64,000 bases of DNA from Piscicola geometra. Taxonomy: Eukaryota > Annelida > Clitellata > Hirudinida > Piscicolidae. The notes beneath the pieces are model-generated. The model saw only the letters and a list, made by a program, of their open reading frames with translations. It was not told where the DNA came from and did not search any database. Both the position numbers and the translations under genes were made by a program. The stretch's first letter is position 1; the number at the start of each line of letters is the position of its first letter. Location of the stretch: NCBI GenBank assembly GCA_943735955.1, contig OX030968.1, positions 6,563,830-6,627,829 of the forward strand. Reading direction: 5' to 3'. Shown here piece by piece: positions 13,149 to 23,771 of the stretch.

Positions 13149-13941
13149 ATGAAGCTGCAGTGGCTGTTTGTGATGGCGATGTACGTCATGAACTCTTTAG
13201 GTGAGAAGATGGATGGATTTGACGAATGAAAAATGGATTTATTAATGAATGAATTTATGGATGAATGAATTTGTGGATGAATGAATTTATGGATGAATGA
13301 ATTTATGGATGAATGAATTTATGGATGAATGAATTCATGGATGAATGAATTTATGGATGAATAAATTTATGGATGAATGAATTTATGGATGAATGAATTT
13401 ATGGATGAATGAATTTATGGAGGAATGAATTTATGGATGAATGAATTTATGGATGAATGAATTTATGGATGAATGAATTTATGGATGAATGAATTTATGG
13501 ATAAATGAATTTATGGATGAAGAAATCAATGGATGAATCATAAGTCATGGATTGACTAACGAATGATTATGAAAAGTTGATTGTCAATTTTACAACCTTT
13601 TTTTTTCTCTACATTATTATTATTATTTTTATTATTCTTATTATTCCAATTCTTATTATTATTATTATTTTCCTTATTATTATTTATCAGCCTCAAACGA
13701 CCCCCTCGACGACATGTGGGTTCTGATTGGTCAAGCAGGTTTGGACGGAATTAGGGAGGGTGGTGACGTCAGTGGGGGAGGGGTTGGAGGGAAAGGGGTC
13801 AGAGAAGGAGGGGTTGACCTGGAGCCAAGGACTCATGGAGGGTTGGCTGTGGGGAATGGTGGGAATGGAGGAAAAGGAGGAAAGGGGGGATTGGTAGATG
13901 GTGAGGAGGGCAAAGGTGGGGCTCCTGGCAGGTTTTATTGA
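13149..13941 (+). CDS. Small secreted Gly-rich protein (two exons)
   Basis: Exons 13149..13200 and 13691..13941. Exon 1 encodes MKLQWLFVMAMYVMNSL, a typical signal peptide, and ends TTTAG|GTGAGA in phase 1. Exon 2 follows ATTATTTATCAG and restores the frame, giving a predicted cleavage after NSLA and a mature start SNDPLDDMWV. The rest is Gly-rich with Lys and Glu (GGNGGKGGKGG-like). Total 100 residues, stop at 13939. No family is recognised; such proteins occur in cuticle, shell and mucus secretions. The opposite strand is also open across exon 2, which lowers confidence. Exon 2 might also splice again at GCAG|GTTTGG. Confidence 0.42.
13232..13530. repeat. 16-bp GGATGAATGAATTTAT tandem repeat
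   Basis: About eighteen copies, mostly perfect, filling the intron of the small secreted protein gene. Confidence 0.95.
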
Positions 13942-14158
13942 GGGTGGTTGAGGGGGGGATGGTTGAGGGGGGGATGGTTGAGTGGGGGGATGGTTTGGGG
14001 TTTGAGGCTTGATGCTGTAAGAAGTTTTATTGCTTGTGCTGAGGCAGTTACACGAAGGTTTGTAGTTGAGCGAACATTTGGGGGAGCGAGAGGACATGGA
14101 AAGCAAGTGAGAGTCGTCTTGAAGCTCGAACTTGTCACGCAAAAATGCAAGCCACACA
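13693..14158 (-). CDS. Possible Ser/Pro-rich terminal exon, antisense to the Gly-rich gene
   Basis: After TTTTTTAAAG an open frame of about 154 codons ends at 13693. The first 50 residues look like real protein (FLRDKFELQDDSHLLSMSSR); the rest is Pro/Ser/Thr-rich and is the complement of the Gly-rich exon. No upstream partner exon was found, and it lies beyond the poly(A) signal of the carbonic anhydrase-related gene. Only one of the two opposing frames is likely to be translated. Confidence 0.25.
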
Positions 14159-14295
14159 CTTTAAAAAATTCAAATTTTAGAATGTTTTTTCTTCTCTATT
14201 GATTAAATGGACTCTCGTTTCAAGATCGGTCAGTTTTGCGTTTCCATCGAAAAAAGAAAACGGAAATGACAACAAAACTCGTGGATTTGCAAAGC

Positions 14296-14301
14296 TTTAT
14301 T
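14296..14301 (-). promoter_or_regulatory. Poly(A) signal of the CARP-like gene
   Basis: AATAAA on the minus strand, about 50 bp after the stop codon. Confidence 0.7.
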
Positions 14302-14351
14302 TGAACGTGTCTTAGACACTTCAAGGCTCGCTTGTATGATCAATATTGACC

Positions 14352-16481
14352 TCATTCAAAGCTTTTCTCAGGCGTATACATGGCCTTCTGAATATTTCTC
14401 ACATTCATCGGCACTGGGTTGATTCGCTTGAGAACTTCGAACTTGAGGAAGATTAAGTAGTTACAAGGTCATCAAAAAGCCGATAAATAAATAATATTTA
14501 TGTAGAATTAGTTATTTAATTATCAGTTATAGTTAATTCTAAATCATTATTTAATAATCTAGATAAGCTATTTAACTTGGCACTCAATCTGTAATTGTTG
14601 TATTCCAAACTCACGAGAGTTAAGGGCACTTGGATGGCCTCCTTGAAAACGATTCGTTTGACATTTGGAGTGCATGGAGGGTGTGAAACACCTCCACGAT
14701 AGTAGAAAAATGCATTCTTCGACTCTGGAAGTAAAGTATCTAAAGAGAAGAATGTTTTACCCCAGTTGAACTCACTGATGCCCTCTGGTGGAGTATCAAT
14801 TATATTATAATTATATTATAATTATATTATAATTATATTATAATTATATTATAATTATATTATAATTATATTATAATTATATTATAATTATATTATAATT
14901 TATTTGTTTTATTGCTTCTGTGTTAAATCTCGTCGCCTACTATTTATACGGCCGTCAATTTGAGTAACTATCAAATAAATAAAAAGATTTATACATTTAT
15001 AATTACTCATATTAATATCCGTTTAGAATTGGTGCTCGGAAAGATTTAATTACAAAAACTCATTTTTTCGCTCACAATTATGAACTCAAGAATTGAAACA
15101 AAAAGCACCTTTAAAGTTGTAAATCATATCCGAAAAGCCTGCCACTTTGTTCTCCTTCATGTCTTTATTTTTCTGCGAAATCAATTATGTTCGCATCAAT
15201 GAAAGACTAAATCAAATAGATTTCAACATTGAGGAGTCAAGTACGCAAGAGATCGGTAAAATTTTGCAGTTTTTTATTTTGATAATTAACTACGAGGTGC
15301 GTCTTATACACGGGGTCTTAGAGTGCTTCCATTCCGACCTAGAAAACAACCTTTATTTAAATTACCTAAAGCTTAAAACGATTGATAGCTGAATAAATGT
15401 TGAGAGAGGGGACTAAATTAGGATATGCTGGTGTAGTCTATTTTGGAGCAGTTCATGAGGATGTACCTGAAGCAGAACAGAGACGATGAGAGCGTTGTTT
15501 TCGCTGACCTCGTGGTAGCAATCGACCTTATCGACACAAAAGATGCAGTGGGAGCCTTCCAAGCAGTGCTCCAGCTCGATCTGGAGTGAATTTGAATGCA
15601 AAGTATTTAAAAAAACCTGCAGTGGTTAAAGCGATACTAATTGAAATCGTCATGCAAGTACTCTAATCAGTCGAAAAATAAATAAAAAGTAGATAACGCT
15701 TTTTATAAATTCAAGCGCGCTGCAACACTAAAAACTCGCTTCTCCGTCGTAGAACTGTCCGTCAATCGAGTGTTCCGAGCGTCCCCAGTGCAGTCTCGCC
15801 TGCTTGAGGATGTACTTTTTGGGCGGTGTGTACGTGAAGCCGGCCACGAAGAGGTGACCCGGCAACATGGTGACCGCCCGGTCTCCAGAAAAGCGTAAAA
15901 GTACTAGAAATTAATTATTTAGTTATTATTTAATTATATTAATATTATTTATATTAATTATATAAATTATTAATTAATTTATTAGTTATTTATTATTCTT
16001 TTTAAGTCAACTTTTCTTTACTATTTAAAAAAAGACTAAACGTGGACCCATTTTTTCGTCGATTTCGGACTGTACTTTCATGAAGTCTTTTTTTCTCGTC
16101 CAATCAAACTGCACGCCCAAGGTGAGTCGAGGGTCGTAGAAGTATCCTCTATTCGTGGACGACAAAGCAATGGGAGACTGTTCGTAATCGCTGATGCATG
16201 AAGGCACCCACCCAGCTTGGTCGCCGTAACTCCAAGGTCCTTAGAGAGTCAATGCCGAAACGTGAGTGGACTAATAATCCGGAAATATATGAAAATTGAA
16301 TTAAGTAATTATTTAAATGAGAAATAATTAATAAATGTTAATTTTATAGTAATTAAATTAATAATTAAAAGTTTAAATGTAAAAAAGGTCGGTTGTTATG
16401 AGATTCCTTGAGCTTACTCCATGCTTGACTGAGTGCAGGAAACGTAGCCAAGCACAAAACGATCAGAAATATCTGGTTCAT
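14352..16481 (-). CDS. Secreted alpha-carbonic anhydrase-related protein (CARP X/XI-like), complete
   Basis: Seven exons, all phase-consistent: 16418..16481, 16042..16239, 15740..15903, 15467..15580, 15109..15172, 14615..14739, 14352..14441. They give 272 residues, the usual size for the family. Signal peptide MNQIFLIVLCLATFPALSQA. Family landmarks in order: WSYGDQAGWVPSC, QSPIAL, RLHWGRSEHSIDG, EIELEH, NNALIVSVLL, LLPESKNAFFYYRGG, HPPC, and a terminal NPVPMNVRN. In active enzymes zinc is held by His94, His96 and His119. Here the first is Arg (ARLHW) and the third is Glu (EIELEH), so I infer no CO2 hydration. Arg at position 94 is known in CARP VIII, X and XI; secreted CARP X/XI bind neurexins in vertebrates. 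Intron 3 appears to be GC-AG. AATAAA lies at 14296-14301. Confidence 0.85.
14797..14900. repeat. 11-bp AATTATATTAT tandem repeat
   Basis: Near-perfect copies lying in the intron between exons 5 and 6 of the CARP-like gene. Confidence 0.93.
15282..15400. repeat. Dispersed repeat, copy A
   Basis: Shares TACGAGGTGCG.CTTATA.ACGG.GTCTTAG and following sequence with 17463-17585. It sits in intron 4 of the CARP-like gene. It may be a small non-autonomous DNA element, but I see no clear terminal inverted repeats. Confidence 0.6.
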
Positions 16482-17200
16482 ACTTGAATGGATAGTGAAT
16501 GTGCATTATAAGACGATGAAGTAAAAATATTTTTATCTCAAAAACGGTAATTTTAATACCAATTTAAATTATGGGGCAAGGAAGTAAAGTATTTAAGACC
16601 TATTTAAAAAACACATTACTTTTTTTCCAAAAAAACTTACTTAAGTCGTTTCTAAATCTTTGCAGCTACGTCGCTTTTTATAAAATTAGAAAACAAAGCG
16701 CTTTTTTGATGAATAAAACGTGAATTGATTGACTAATTGATTTAAAACAAACAATAATTGTATAGCACAAAGAAGTTCTTTATCTTTTTTGATTATATAG
16801 AAAACGATGAAGCTGCAAGGATAAAAACAGTAGTCTCGGTAATTTCGTTTGGGAAAACTATCGATTAAGCTTGAAGGTATAAAGGTTTATTGTTAATGGT
16901 TTGAAAGCACCTTTATAACTCTTTATAACTTAAAAAAATACTTTTTTTCAAAGAAAAAACACCATAGGAATAAATGTGCAAAATAACACAATAATAACGT
17001 CAATGTAAATAGTTTTTAACAATTTGAAATCTTTATCTTCATCAGTCTCTCAAAAAAGCACTTTAAATTAACAATTATTGCATTTTCACGTTTTTTTCTG
17101 AAGGCAAAAATGTTTCATCTTCCCATCCAGCAGGAGAACCACCTAATGCGATGAGGCATGCAGTAGTCTGCGGAGAGGGGGCTGCTGCTGCTCGTGAGTG
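16482..17200. other. Upstream of the CARP-like gene, no exon seen
   Basis: AT-rich. It should hold the promoter of the minus-strand CARP-like gene. No convincing TATA or initiator could be singled out. Confidence 0.35.
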
Positions 17201-17291
17201 TCATGTTGTCGATACTTCAGCGAGAACGTGAGCGACCAACAGGCCAAGTTTCTTGAAGTCCCACGCTTGAAACAAGGTTTTCTGCGCGCTT
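17201..17291 (-). CDS. Possible terminal exon, unassigned
   Basis: A strong acceptor, TTTTTGCTTTTCAG, is followed by an open segment. One frame reads SAQKTLFQAWDFKKLGLLVA and stops at 17201; another continues to 17143. No upstream partner was found, and the CARP-like gene starts downstream of it. Confidence 0.25.
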
Positions 17292-17462
17292 CTGAAAAGC
17301 AAAAAGAAGCAAAAAGAAGCTCCCCATGTGGGTAAAATGGCGGTAAAATGGCGGCAAAATGCAGCGGGATTGTAATGTTCAAAATAAAACTCTCGAATCA
17401 CGTAGATTTTTGAACTATGAAAAAAAACTAGTTTCACTTTTCTGTAAATTATTTGCTTTTTT

Positions 17463-17585
17463 TGACGATTAAATACGAGGTGCGCCTTATAGACGGTGTC
17501 TTAGGGTATTTCGACATACTAAGAAAACACTTTTTTAAAAAAATAATTAAAGTCTAAAACGAGTGCTGGCTGAATAGGCATTGAC
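17463..17585. repeat. Dispersed repeat, copy B
   Basis: Second copy of the element at 15282-15400, same orientation, with scattered substitutions. 17590-18104 holds no exon I can support. Confidence 0.6.
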
Positions 17586-18104
17586 TCCCTTAAGCTTGGA
17601 ACTACTTTTGAAGAAAAACAATTGACTGGTTCAAATGTTGTTGCTTTTTTATGCATCACGAACATATTTTTATCGATGGAAAAAATTTAAAACGAAGGGC
17701 AATTATTGGGTTAATATACAAGAAAGAATGCATTTTTAATTTAATAAAAGAATAAAAATATCGATGTTGAAACATTCAGGCGTTGAGATAACTCATTTTC
17801 GGCAGTTTCTGAAATAAAGTGTTCATGAATTAAAAAACACGAACATGAAGCTGTATATTCAATTATCAGTAGAATTTATATATAAGTATTTATTTAATTA
17901 TTTTGAAAAGCCATTTACTAATTCAATTGGAAGCAATGATATAATTATAAGTTATGAATGAGATTAGAATAGAATTAGTCCTAAATCTCCAAACCCCTCA
18001 CAAGATCCCTCTAGAACCACAAACAACAAGCGGAAATTATTGATTAAATAACTAATAATCATTGCTTCATGAACTTAAAATCCATTTATGTAGCTCATAA
18101 TTAA

Positions 18105-19442
18105 CTATTCAACATTCGCGAACCCTCTGTTGCTCCGGTTCGTCTGGTCGTTGAAGGGGCCTGAGCCACAACCCTGGCCTCCATTGCTCAAACGTAGGGC
18201 ATGACACCTTTAAGATTGTAAAACCAGATTTAAATATTTTATTATTATTATTATTATTAAGAATTTTATTTGATTTTCATGATTAAATTTTAAAATTGAT
18301 GAAATAACGAACTAAATTCTAGGTTCTAATGGAAGATATGTAGTGCTATCCAAAGTTTCGAAGGTATGAAAAGAGCAATACCTTATGGCTTCGTTCAAGA
18401 TGACACCACACTCGGGACTTTCAAACAACCACTCTACCTTCTCGACCTGTCGTGGATGCCATTTGTCAAACTAATATTCTTCTCCATCCCTCATCTTTCA
18501 TCCTAATACTCCATCCTTCCTCCATCCATTCCTCCTCCTCTAATTCATCCTCTTTCCATCTCTTCTCTTCCCATTCTCCTTCTCCACACCCTTCTTCTCC
18601 ACACCCCCCTCTTCTCCACCCCCACCCCCCTCCACCTTGCTGATGAGATCCTCAGGGGCGATCTCCATCAGACGCAGGCCACACATGAGAAGTGTCGGCG
18701 CCAACGGGAGTCTCTTGCATCGGTCGCAGTCGATCCAGTTCACCAGCGCGTAAAACACCTCCAGCTCGTTGGAAACCTTCAGTTGGTCATCAGACAAGAG
18801 GCGCAACAGCACTTCGGGGTGCAGCCACATGAAATGACGGGTTTTCGCGACTTCTTTGAAGTTATCCAAAATAAAGCAGAATATCTTCTCTCTCGTCTTC
18901 TCCAGGCAGCAGTGGTCGGCGATGGCGTAGTGGTAGAGGGCGTTTTGGACGTTCACGTCGCATAGGAAGTCGATGCCACTCTCGACCACCTCCATCAGAC
19001 CCAGTTCTCCGCCCGCCTTGAGCATGTTGGCGACGTTAGCGGCGTTCATTTCGTACTCCTTACGCAGGTAGAGGAACTCGAGAAGCATTCGGACCGCGTC
19101 GAGTGGAAACTCGCACAGGTCGATGTTCACGGCCGACTCGTTGGGGAACTTTGAGAAGTTTTCGTAGCAGAAGGGACTGTAGGCGCTCAACACGGCTTTG
19201 TGCGCCTTTACGACGCCGTCACTGCAACGAATGACCACGTCACACATACGCTGGTCCTGCCACAAGTGCACCATGAATTCTCCGATGCGCTGGCAGCTGC
19301 CCTCGAAGTCACCGCCTGGGGAGGCGTTCATGTGGCTGGTCTTGGCGGTGGTCGTCTGGTTCTTTTGACCTTCACCCTTGCAAGGTCGTTCGGTCGGTCG
19401 CATGCTGATCAGTTCCTGGCTGGGACTCATCATGGCATTCAT
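18105..19442 (-). CDS. BTB-BACK domain protein without Kelch repeats, complete
   Basis: Exons 18636..19442, 18382..18446 and 18105..18186, joined in phases 0 and 2, giving 317 residues. The start at 19442 has a strong Kozak context (GCCGCCATGA). After about 60 residues of low complexity comes a BTB/POZ fold (residues about 60-165: MCDVVIRCSDGVVKAHKAVL, then ...SPFCYENFSKFP and LLEFLYLRKEYEM), then a BACK domain from about residue 170 (ALYHYAIADHCCLEKTREKI, NWIDCD). Exon 2 supplies the BACK end (VEWLFESPECGVILNEAI). Exon 3 encodes a short Gly/Asn-rich tail ending GFANVE. In most BTB-BACK proteins Kelch repeats follow and the protein is a CUL3 adaptor. Here the reading frame ends instead. An alternative longer isoform would need exons I do not see. 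Confidence 0.82.
18480..18633. repeat. Pyrimidine-rich stretch in BTB-BACK intron 1
   Basis: CATCC, TCCTC and CACCCCC runs directly downstream of the exon 1 donor (AAG|GTGGAG). Reading through it gives a spurious Gly/Glu extension. Confidence 0.8.
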
Positions 19443-19891
19443 GGCGGCACCTCGTGAAGCAGGTTTGTTAAACGAGCGCTAGAAAAATTTGAAGAGATAT
19501 ATTTTTGTTAAAAATTGAAATGTTTGTTGTTTTGGACTTTTTTTGGTTGTTTTGAGGTTAAATAACAATTCGATTGGGATGCCCGTCTTTCGTTACACTT
19601 TTTCGCTGTTGTAGCTTTATAGGCGAAGTAGTGGTTAAATATGTGTATTGTTGAAAAATCTGTCGGTTTCTTGAAAATCACTCTTGTTTAATCAAAAATG
19701 GTTTAGATTTGTTTTTGTTTACTATTTTATGACGTTTGTACATAGAGCCAAAGCGTGAATAATTCTAGAATCAATTGATGACGTTCTAATGGTTACTGTT
19801 GATGTTTCGATCTAGAGATAGACTCAAATTTGTCTAATCGAAAGAAAACTTGGCTTAACTTGGCTAATATTAAATTTAAATATTCTCTAAA

Positions 19892-21588
19892 ATGTACAAA
19901 AAGAGCAAATGCCTTGTTGTGGAAAAGCCCGAAAAAATAGCAAGACCCATGGCGCCTAGTGTTTTCACTGAACCAGTGAAGAACTTTCTGGATTGCAGAG
20001 AAGTGAGAGAAGAAAAAGAAAAAAAAGAAAAAGAAGAAAAAGAAGAAAAAAAGATTTTGAAAAAAGAAGATAAGGATGAAATGGAGCTCAGAAAGAAGTC
20101 ACCTCCGATCAAGAAGAAGGTCGTTGCGCTGACGCATGGCTTCCTGAAAGAGTGAGTCGTGAAGACGAGGTTTTCTTGCGATTCAATGCAAATTATAGGG
20201 GCTTGGGAGTATTGCATACGCCACCTAGCGACCACTTGAACAGTTTTTAACTACACGATACATAACAACCACTGAAACCACCACCAACCAAACAACACAA
20301 CATTACTGGAACCACCCCACAGCACGGCTAATACAGCCAAAGCCAGATGCCTTTCGTTGCAGCAAAGAGCAAGTAAGAAGAAATGGGCCCAGAAGCCGTG
20401 GTGGCACTGTGCAGAGATGAGGTCAAACTGTGCTGTCAAGTGCTCAAACAAAAAAGTTTGTCTTCTTTTAAAAAATTTTCTCACATCATTTATATGTGGA
20501 ATTCAGTTTGGAGATGTCAATTTTAGCTGAAGTGTCAAAGAGTTTTGCTGACTTTTCATTAACGTGAAACAAAAAAATGTTCCACGCCAACAAGTTTAGT
20601 TTCCGTCTCATGTGTTTTCATGACTTTCTCACTCATTTTATCATTAACAGCGCCAACACTCAACCTTTACCCCCTCCCACACCTCCCACTTTCAACTCAC
20701 CCAACCACCCACCCACCCACCCACCCACCAACCCACCCATCCACCCACCAACCCACCCATCCACCCACCAATCCACCCATCAACCCACCCACCCATCAAC
20801 CCACTCATCCATCCACCTACCCACCCACCCATCCACCCACCAACCCACCCATAAACCCACCAACCCACCCATCAACCCATCAACCCACCCACTTACCCAC
20901 CAACCCACCCACCCAGATACCACCCAAACCAAGAACTGCCCAACCATGCCCTGACCCCTTCATCCACGCCTACCACCACAACCCTCGTCTGAGGAACTAC
21001 CTGATGCTTGAAAACCAGCGCCTTTACTGTCACCAGACGTTCAATAAGGCTGTGTGAGTGGATGTGGTGGGGTGATGTGGTGATGAGGTTGGGGTGAGGA
21101 TGTGGTCAGGTGGTAATGATGGAGTGGTGATGATGTGATTGGGTTTTGTGTTTCGTTTTGTAGGAAGCTTCGTTGTGTTTGATGCAGGTTCTCAGCCGTT
21201 CTCACTCGACCAAACCATCTTACCAACTACACCAACTTACCAGCATTACCACACCACAACCACCATAACCACAACCACTAAACCTCATCACCACCACTAT
21301 TACTTCACCCAAAAAAAAACACTTTTCCAAATGCCACCGCTCTCCCACAGAAACCCTCTAAAGTACCTCCACATGCCACGCGGACTGTGCGCTGAGCAAC
21401 GAGGCGTCAGCGAGTGTCGACCGGTCAGCGACTGGAGGACCGCGTGGACACTGGCCAGATGGGTGGATGAACACCGGCGGAGAAATGACGCCTATGCCAG
21501 TAATTCCATCTGCATCTTCCACACTCCACCAAAAAGTCGCCCTGCTGCCTTGGGCGGGAGTGGTCAGTATGCGTGTGAGTATGCGTGA
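19892..21588 (+). CDS. Unrecognised four-exon gene with K/E-rich N-terminus
   Basis: Proposed exons 19892..20151, 20323..20372, 20651..21053, 21351..21588. Donors are GTGAGT, GTAAGA and GTGAGT, and all phases agree. Exon 1 starts MYKKSKCLVVEKPEKIARPM and has a Lys/Glu block that is probably helical. Exon 3 begins with a Thr/Pro/His repeat of PTHPP type, encoded by a CCACCC minisatellite, and ends with RLRNYLMLENQRLYCHQTF. Exon 4 contains NPLKYLHMPRG and SDWRTAWTLARWVDEHRRR. I do not recognise the family. The protein is basic with no signal peptide or membrane segment. The 3' end is uncertain: the frame stops in GT-rich DNA at 21588, but GCGT|GTGAGT at 21581 could be a donor. Exon 3 might instead start at the acceptor just before ATACCACCC, skipping the repeat. 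Confidence 0.42.
20695..20915. repeat. CCACCC/CCAACC minisatellite inside exon 3
   Basis: Tandem CCACCCACCAA words with small changes, open in the gene's frame throughout. Encodes PTHPP, PTNPP and STHQP units if retained in the mRNA. Confidence 0.85.
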
Positions 21589-21770
21589 GTGTGTGTGAGT
21601 TTGTGTGAGTATGCCTGAGTGTGTGTGAGTTTGTGTGAGTATGCGTGAGTATGCGTGAGTGTGTGTGCATTTGTGTGAGTGTGTGTGAGTTTGTGTGAGT
21701 ATGCGTGAGTTTGTGTGAGTTTGTGTGTGAGTTTGTGAGTGTGCATGTGTGTGAATTTGCTTGTGTGTAA
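21575..21770. repeat. GTGTGAGT-type repeat
   Basis: Mixed TGAGTATGCG and TGAGTTTGTG units. Many of them resemble splice donors (GTGAGT), which complicates the 3' end of the preceding gene. Confidence 0.88.
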
Positions 21771-22259
21771 GTGTCTGTGAGTTTGCTTTAATGCGAGTGA
21801 GTTTTGGTGAGGGTGTGCAAAAGACTAGGCAAATGTTTTGTGTCCCGGGAGTATTATAGACTATAATATAATTTATATAATTTATAGTGTGGTTGTGCTG
21901 TAGTGGCAGTGGTGTTTCTAAAAACATTTTTCGCATTTTTATGTATGTAATTAAAAGTTTAAATATTTATTCAACGGAAAGTGTTTTTGTTTCCCCATCG
22001 AGTTTACCATAAATCTTTTGTTTCTTTGATTAAAAATGTAAGCGGTTATGGTCGCATGATGAAAGGGGCTTTTAACGTCCGTGAAAATCCCGAAAATTCT
22101 CGCGAGATAGATTTACATGTAGATAAACAAAAGCACTCATATTCAAATATTAAAATGATTTAAATGAAAAAATTAAATAACTTTAAAAGTTAAAACTAAT
22201 ATTTAAACATTTTATTAAATCCTGAGTGTTTCTCAAATAAAGATCATCTTACATTTGTG

Positions 22260-22365
22260 AATCTAAGCGGTTTAGACTGGATTTACCACGAAACTTAAAC
22301 CTGAAAAATCTCCAATCCTTTCTTTTTCGGTGTAAATCCAATCTATCCCAGTCTAAGCAGCAAAA
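22260..22365. repeat. Weak inverted repeat
   Basis: TTTAGACTGGATTTACCAC on the left resembles the complement of TGTAAATCCAATC...CAGTCTAAGC on the right. The match is imperfect. No gene is seen in 21840-22730. Confidence 0.3.
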
Positions 22366-22727
22366 TCTACAAGCGTTATTGAAGAAAAACTTTTCACAGA
22401 CACAAACGAAATTATTTGGTCGTCTTTTGTAAATATAAATAAAGATTATTGCATGTAACCTTAACAATATTACTTCAACTTACTTTAAAAAACATATATA
22501 AATAATAAGAGTTGCAATAAGAAAAGTTAATTTAAAATGGCGATTAAAATACCGGCAAGTTAATCCCAAAGGGGTGAAGATCTCAGAAAAAGGTTGAGGC
22601 ATGGAGCTTCTTATGTGTTTAGAGTCGAGGAAGTGTTTGAACGTTGTCGTAAAAAGACAGTAAAACATGTTTGCCTTGAAAAAGTGTGAAGGTTTGGGTG
22701 TATTTTTTAAACAAAAATACAGACACA

Positions 22728-23070
<343 letters not shown>

Positions 23071-23458
23071 ATTCAGACTTCTCAGAAATAATGTAGGGTC
23101 CTGTCATAATACGATATACATACATACTAAGCAGCAATGATGGAAGAAATAAACAACGCAGTAAAAGCAAATATAAACACTATAAAGTCATAAATATAAA
23201 TAAAAACATTTAATTTGTATTAAAACAAAAATGAAAAAAACATTTTCGTCAGACATGCCACACATTTGCGATGAAAAGTACTTAATGCGAGCGCTTGATA
23301 GCACAGATGGCGAGACGGTTTAAGGTGGTTCTGCACCTGAAGGAATTAATCGACGGAAATAAAAGATAAATTCTGTAGAGAAAACAACAGTGCGAACGAT
23401 ACTGAAATGGCATGAAGGTTCCAGAAGTGGTTCGTCTGCAAACATTGCGAGTTGTTAA

Positions 23459-23740
23459 TTATTCGTTAACAACCGAACTAACGGATATCAAATCGAAATT
23501 CAGTTTTTTGATTTGTTGCTGCTGGCAATTGTTGTTGTTGATGTTGTGGTAGGTGAGGTGTGGAGAGTAGCAGTTTGAAGAAGATATCGAGTCATGGTGG
23601 TTGTGTGACGTGTATTTTTGTTGCAGTTGTTGTTGTTGATGTTGTAATTGTTGTTGTTGTTGGTAAGAAAACAATTGTGGAGGTTGAGGTACAAGGCTTA
23701 AGGGATTCAAGTTGTCTTTGATGATGTTGTAGTTGTTTAT

Positions 23741-23771
<31 letters not shown>

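Noticed and set aside
21139..21350. Extra exon after TTTCGTTTTGTAG at 21163 in the plus-strand gene
   Set aside because: From the phase 2 donor it reaches a stop after six codons, whereas joining to 21351 keeps the frame open.
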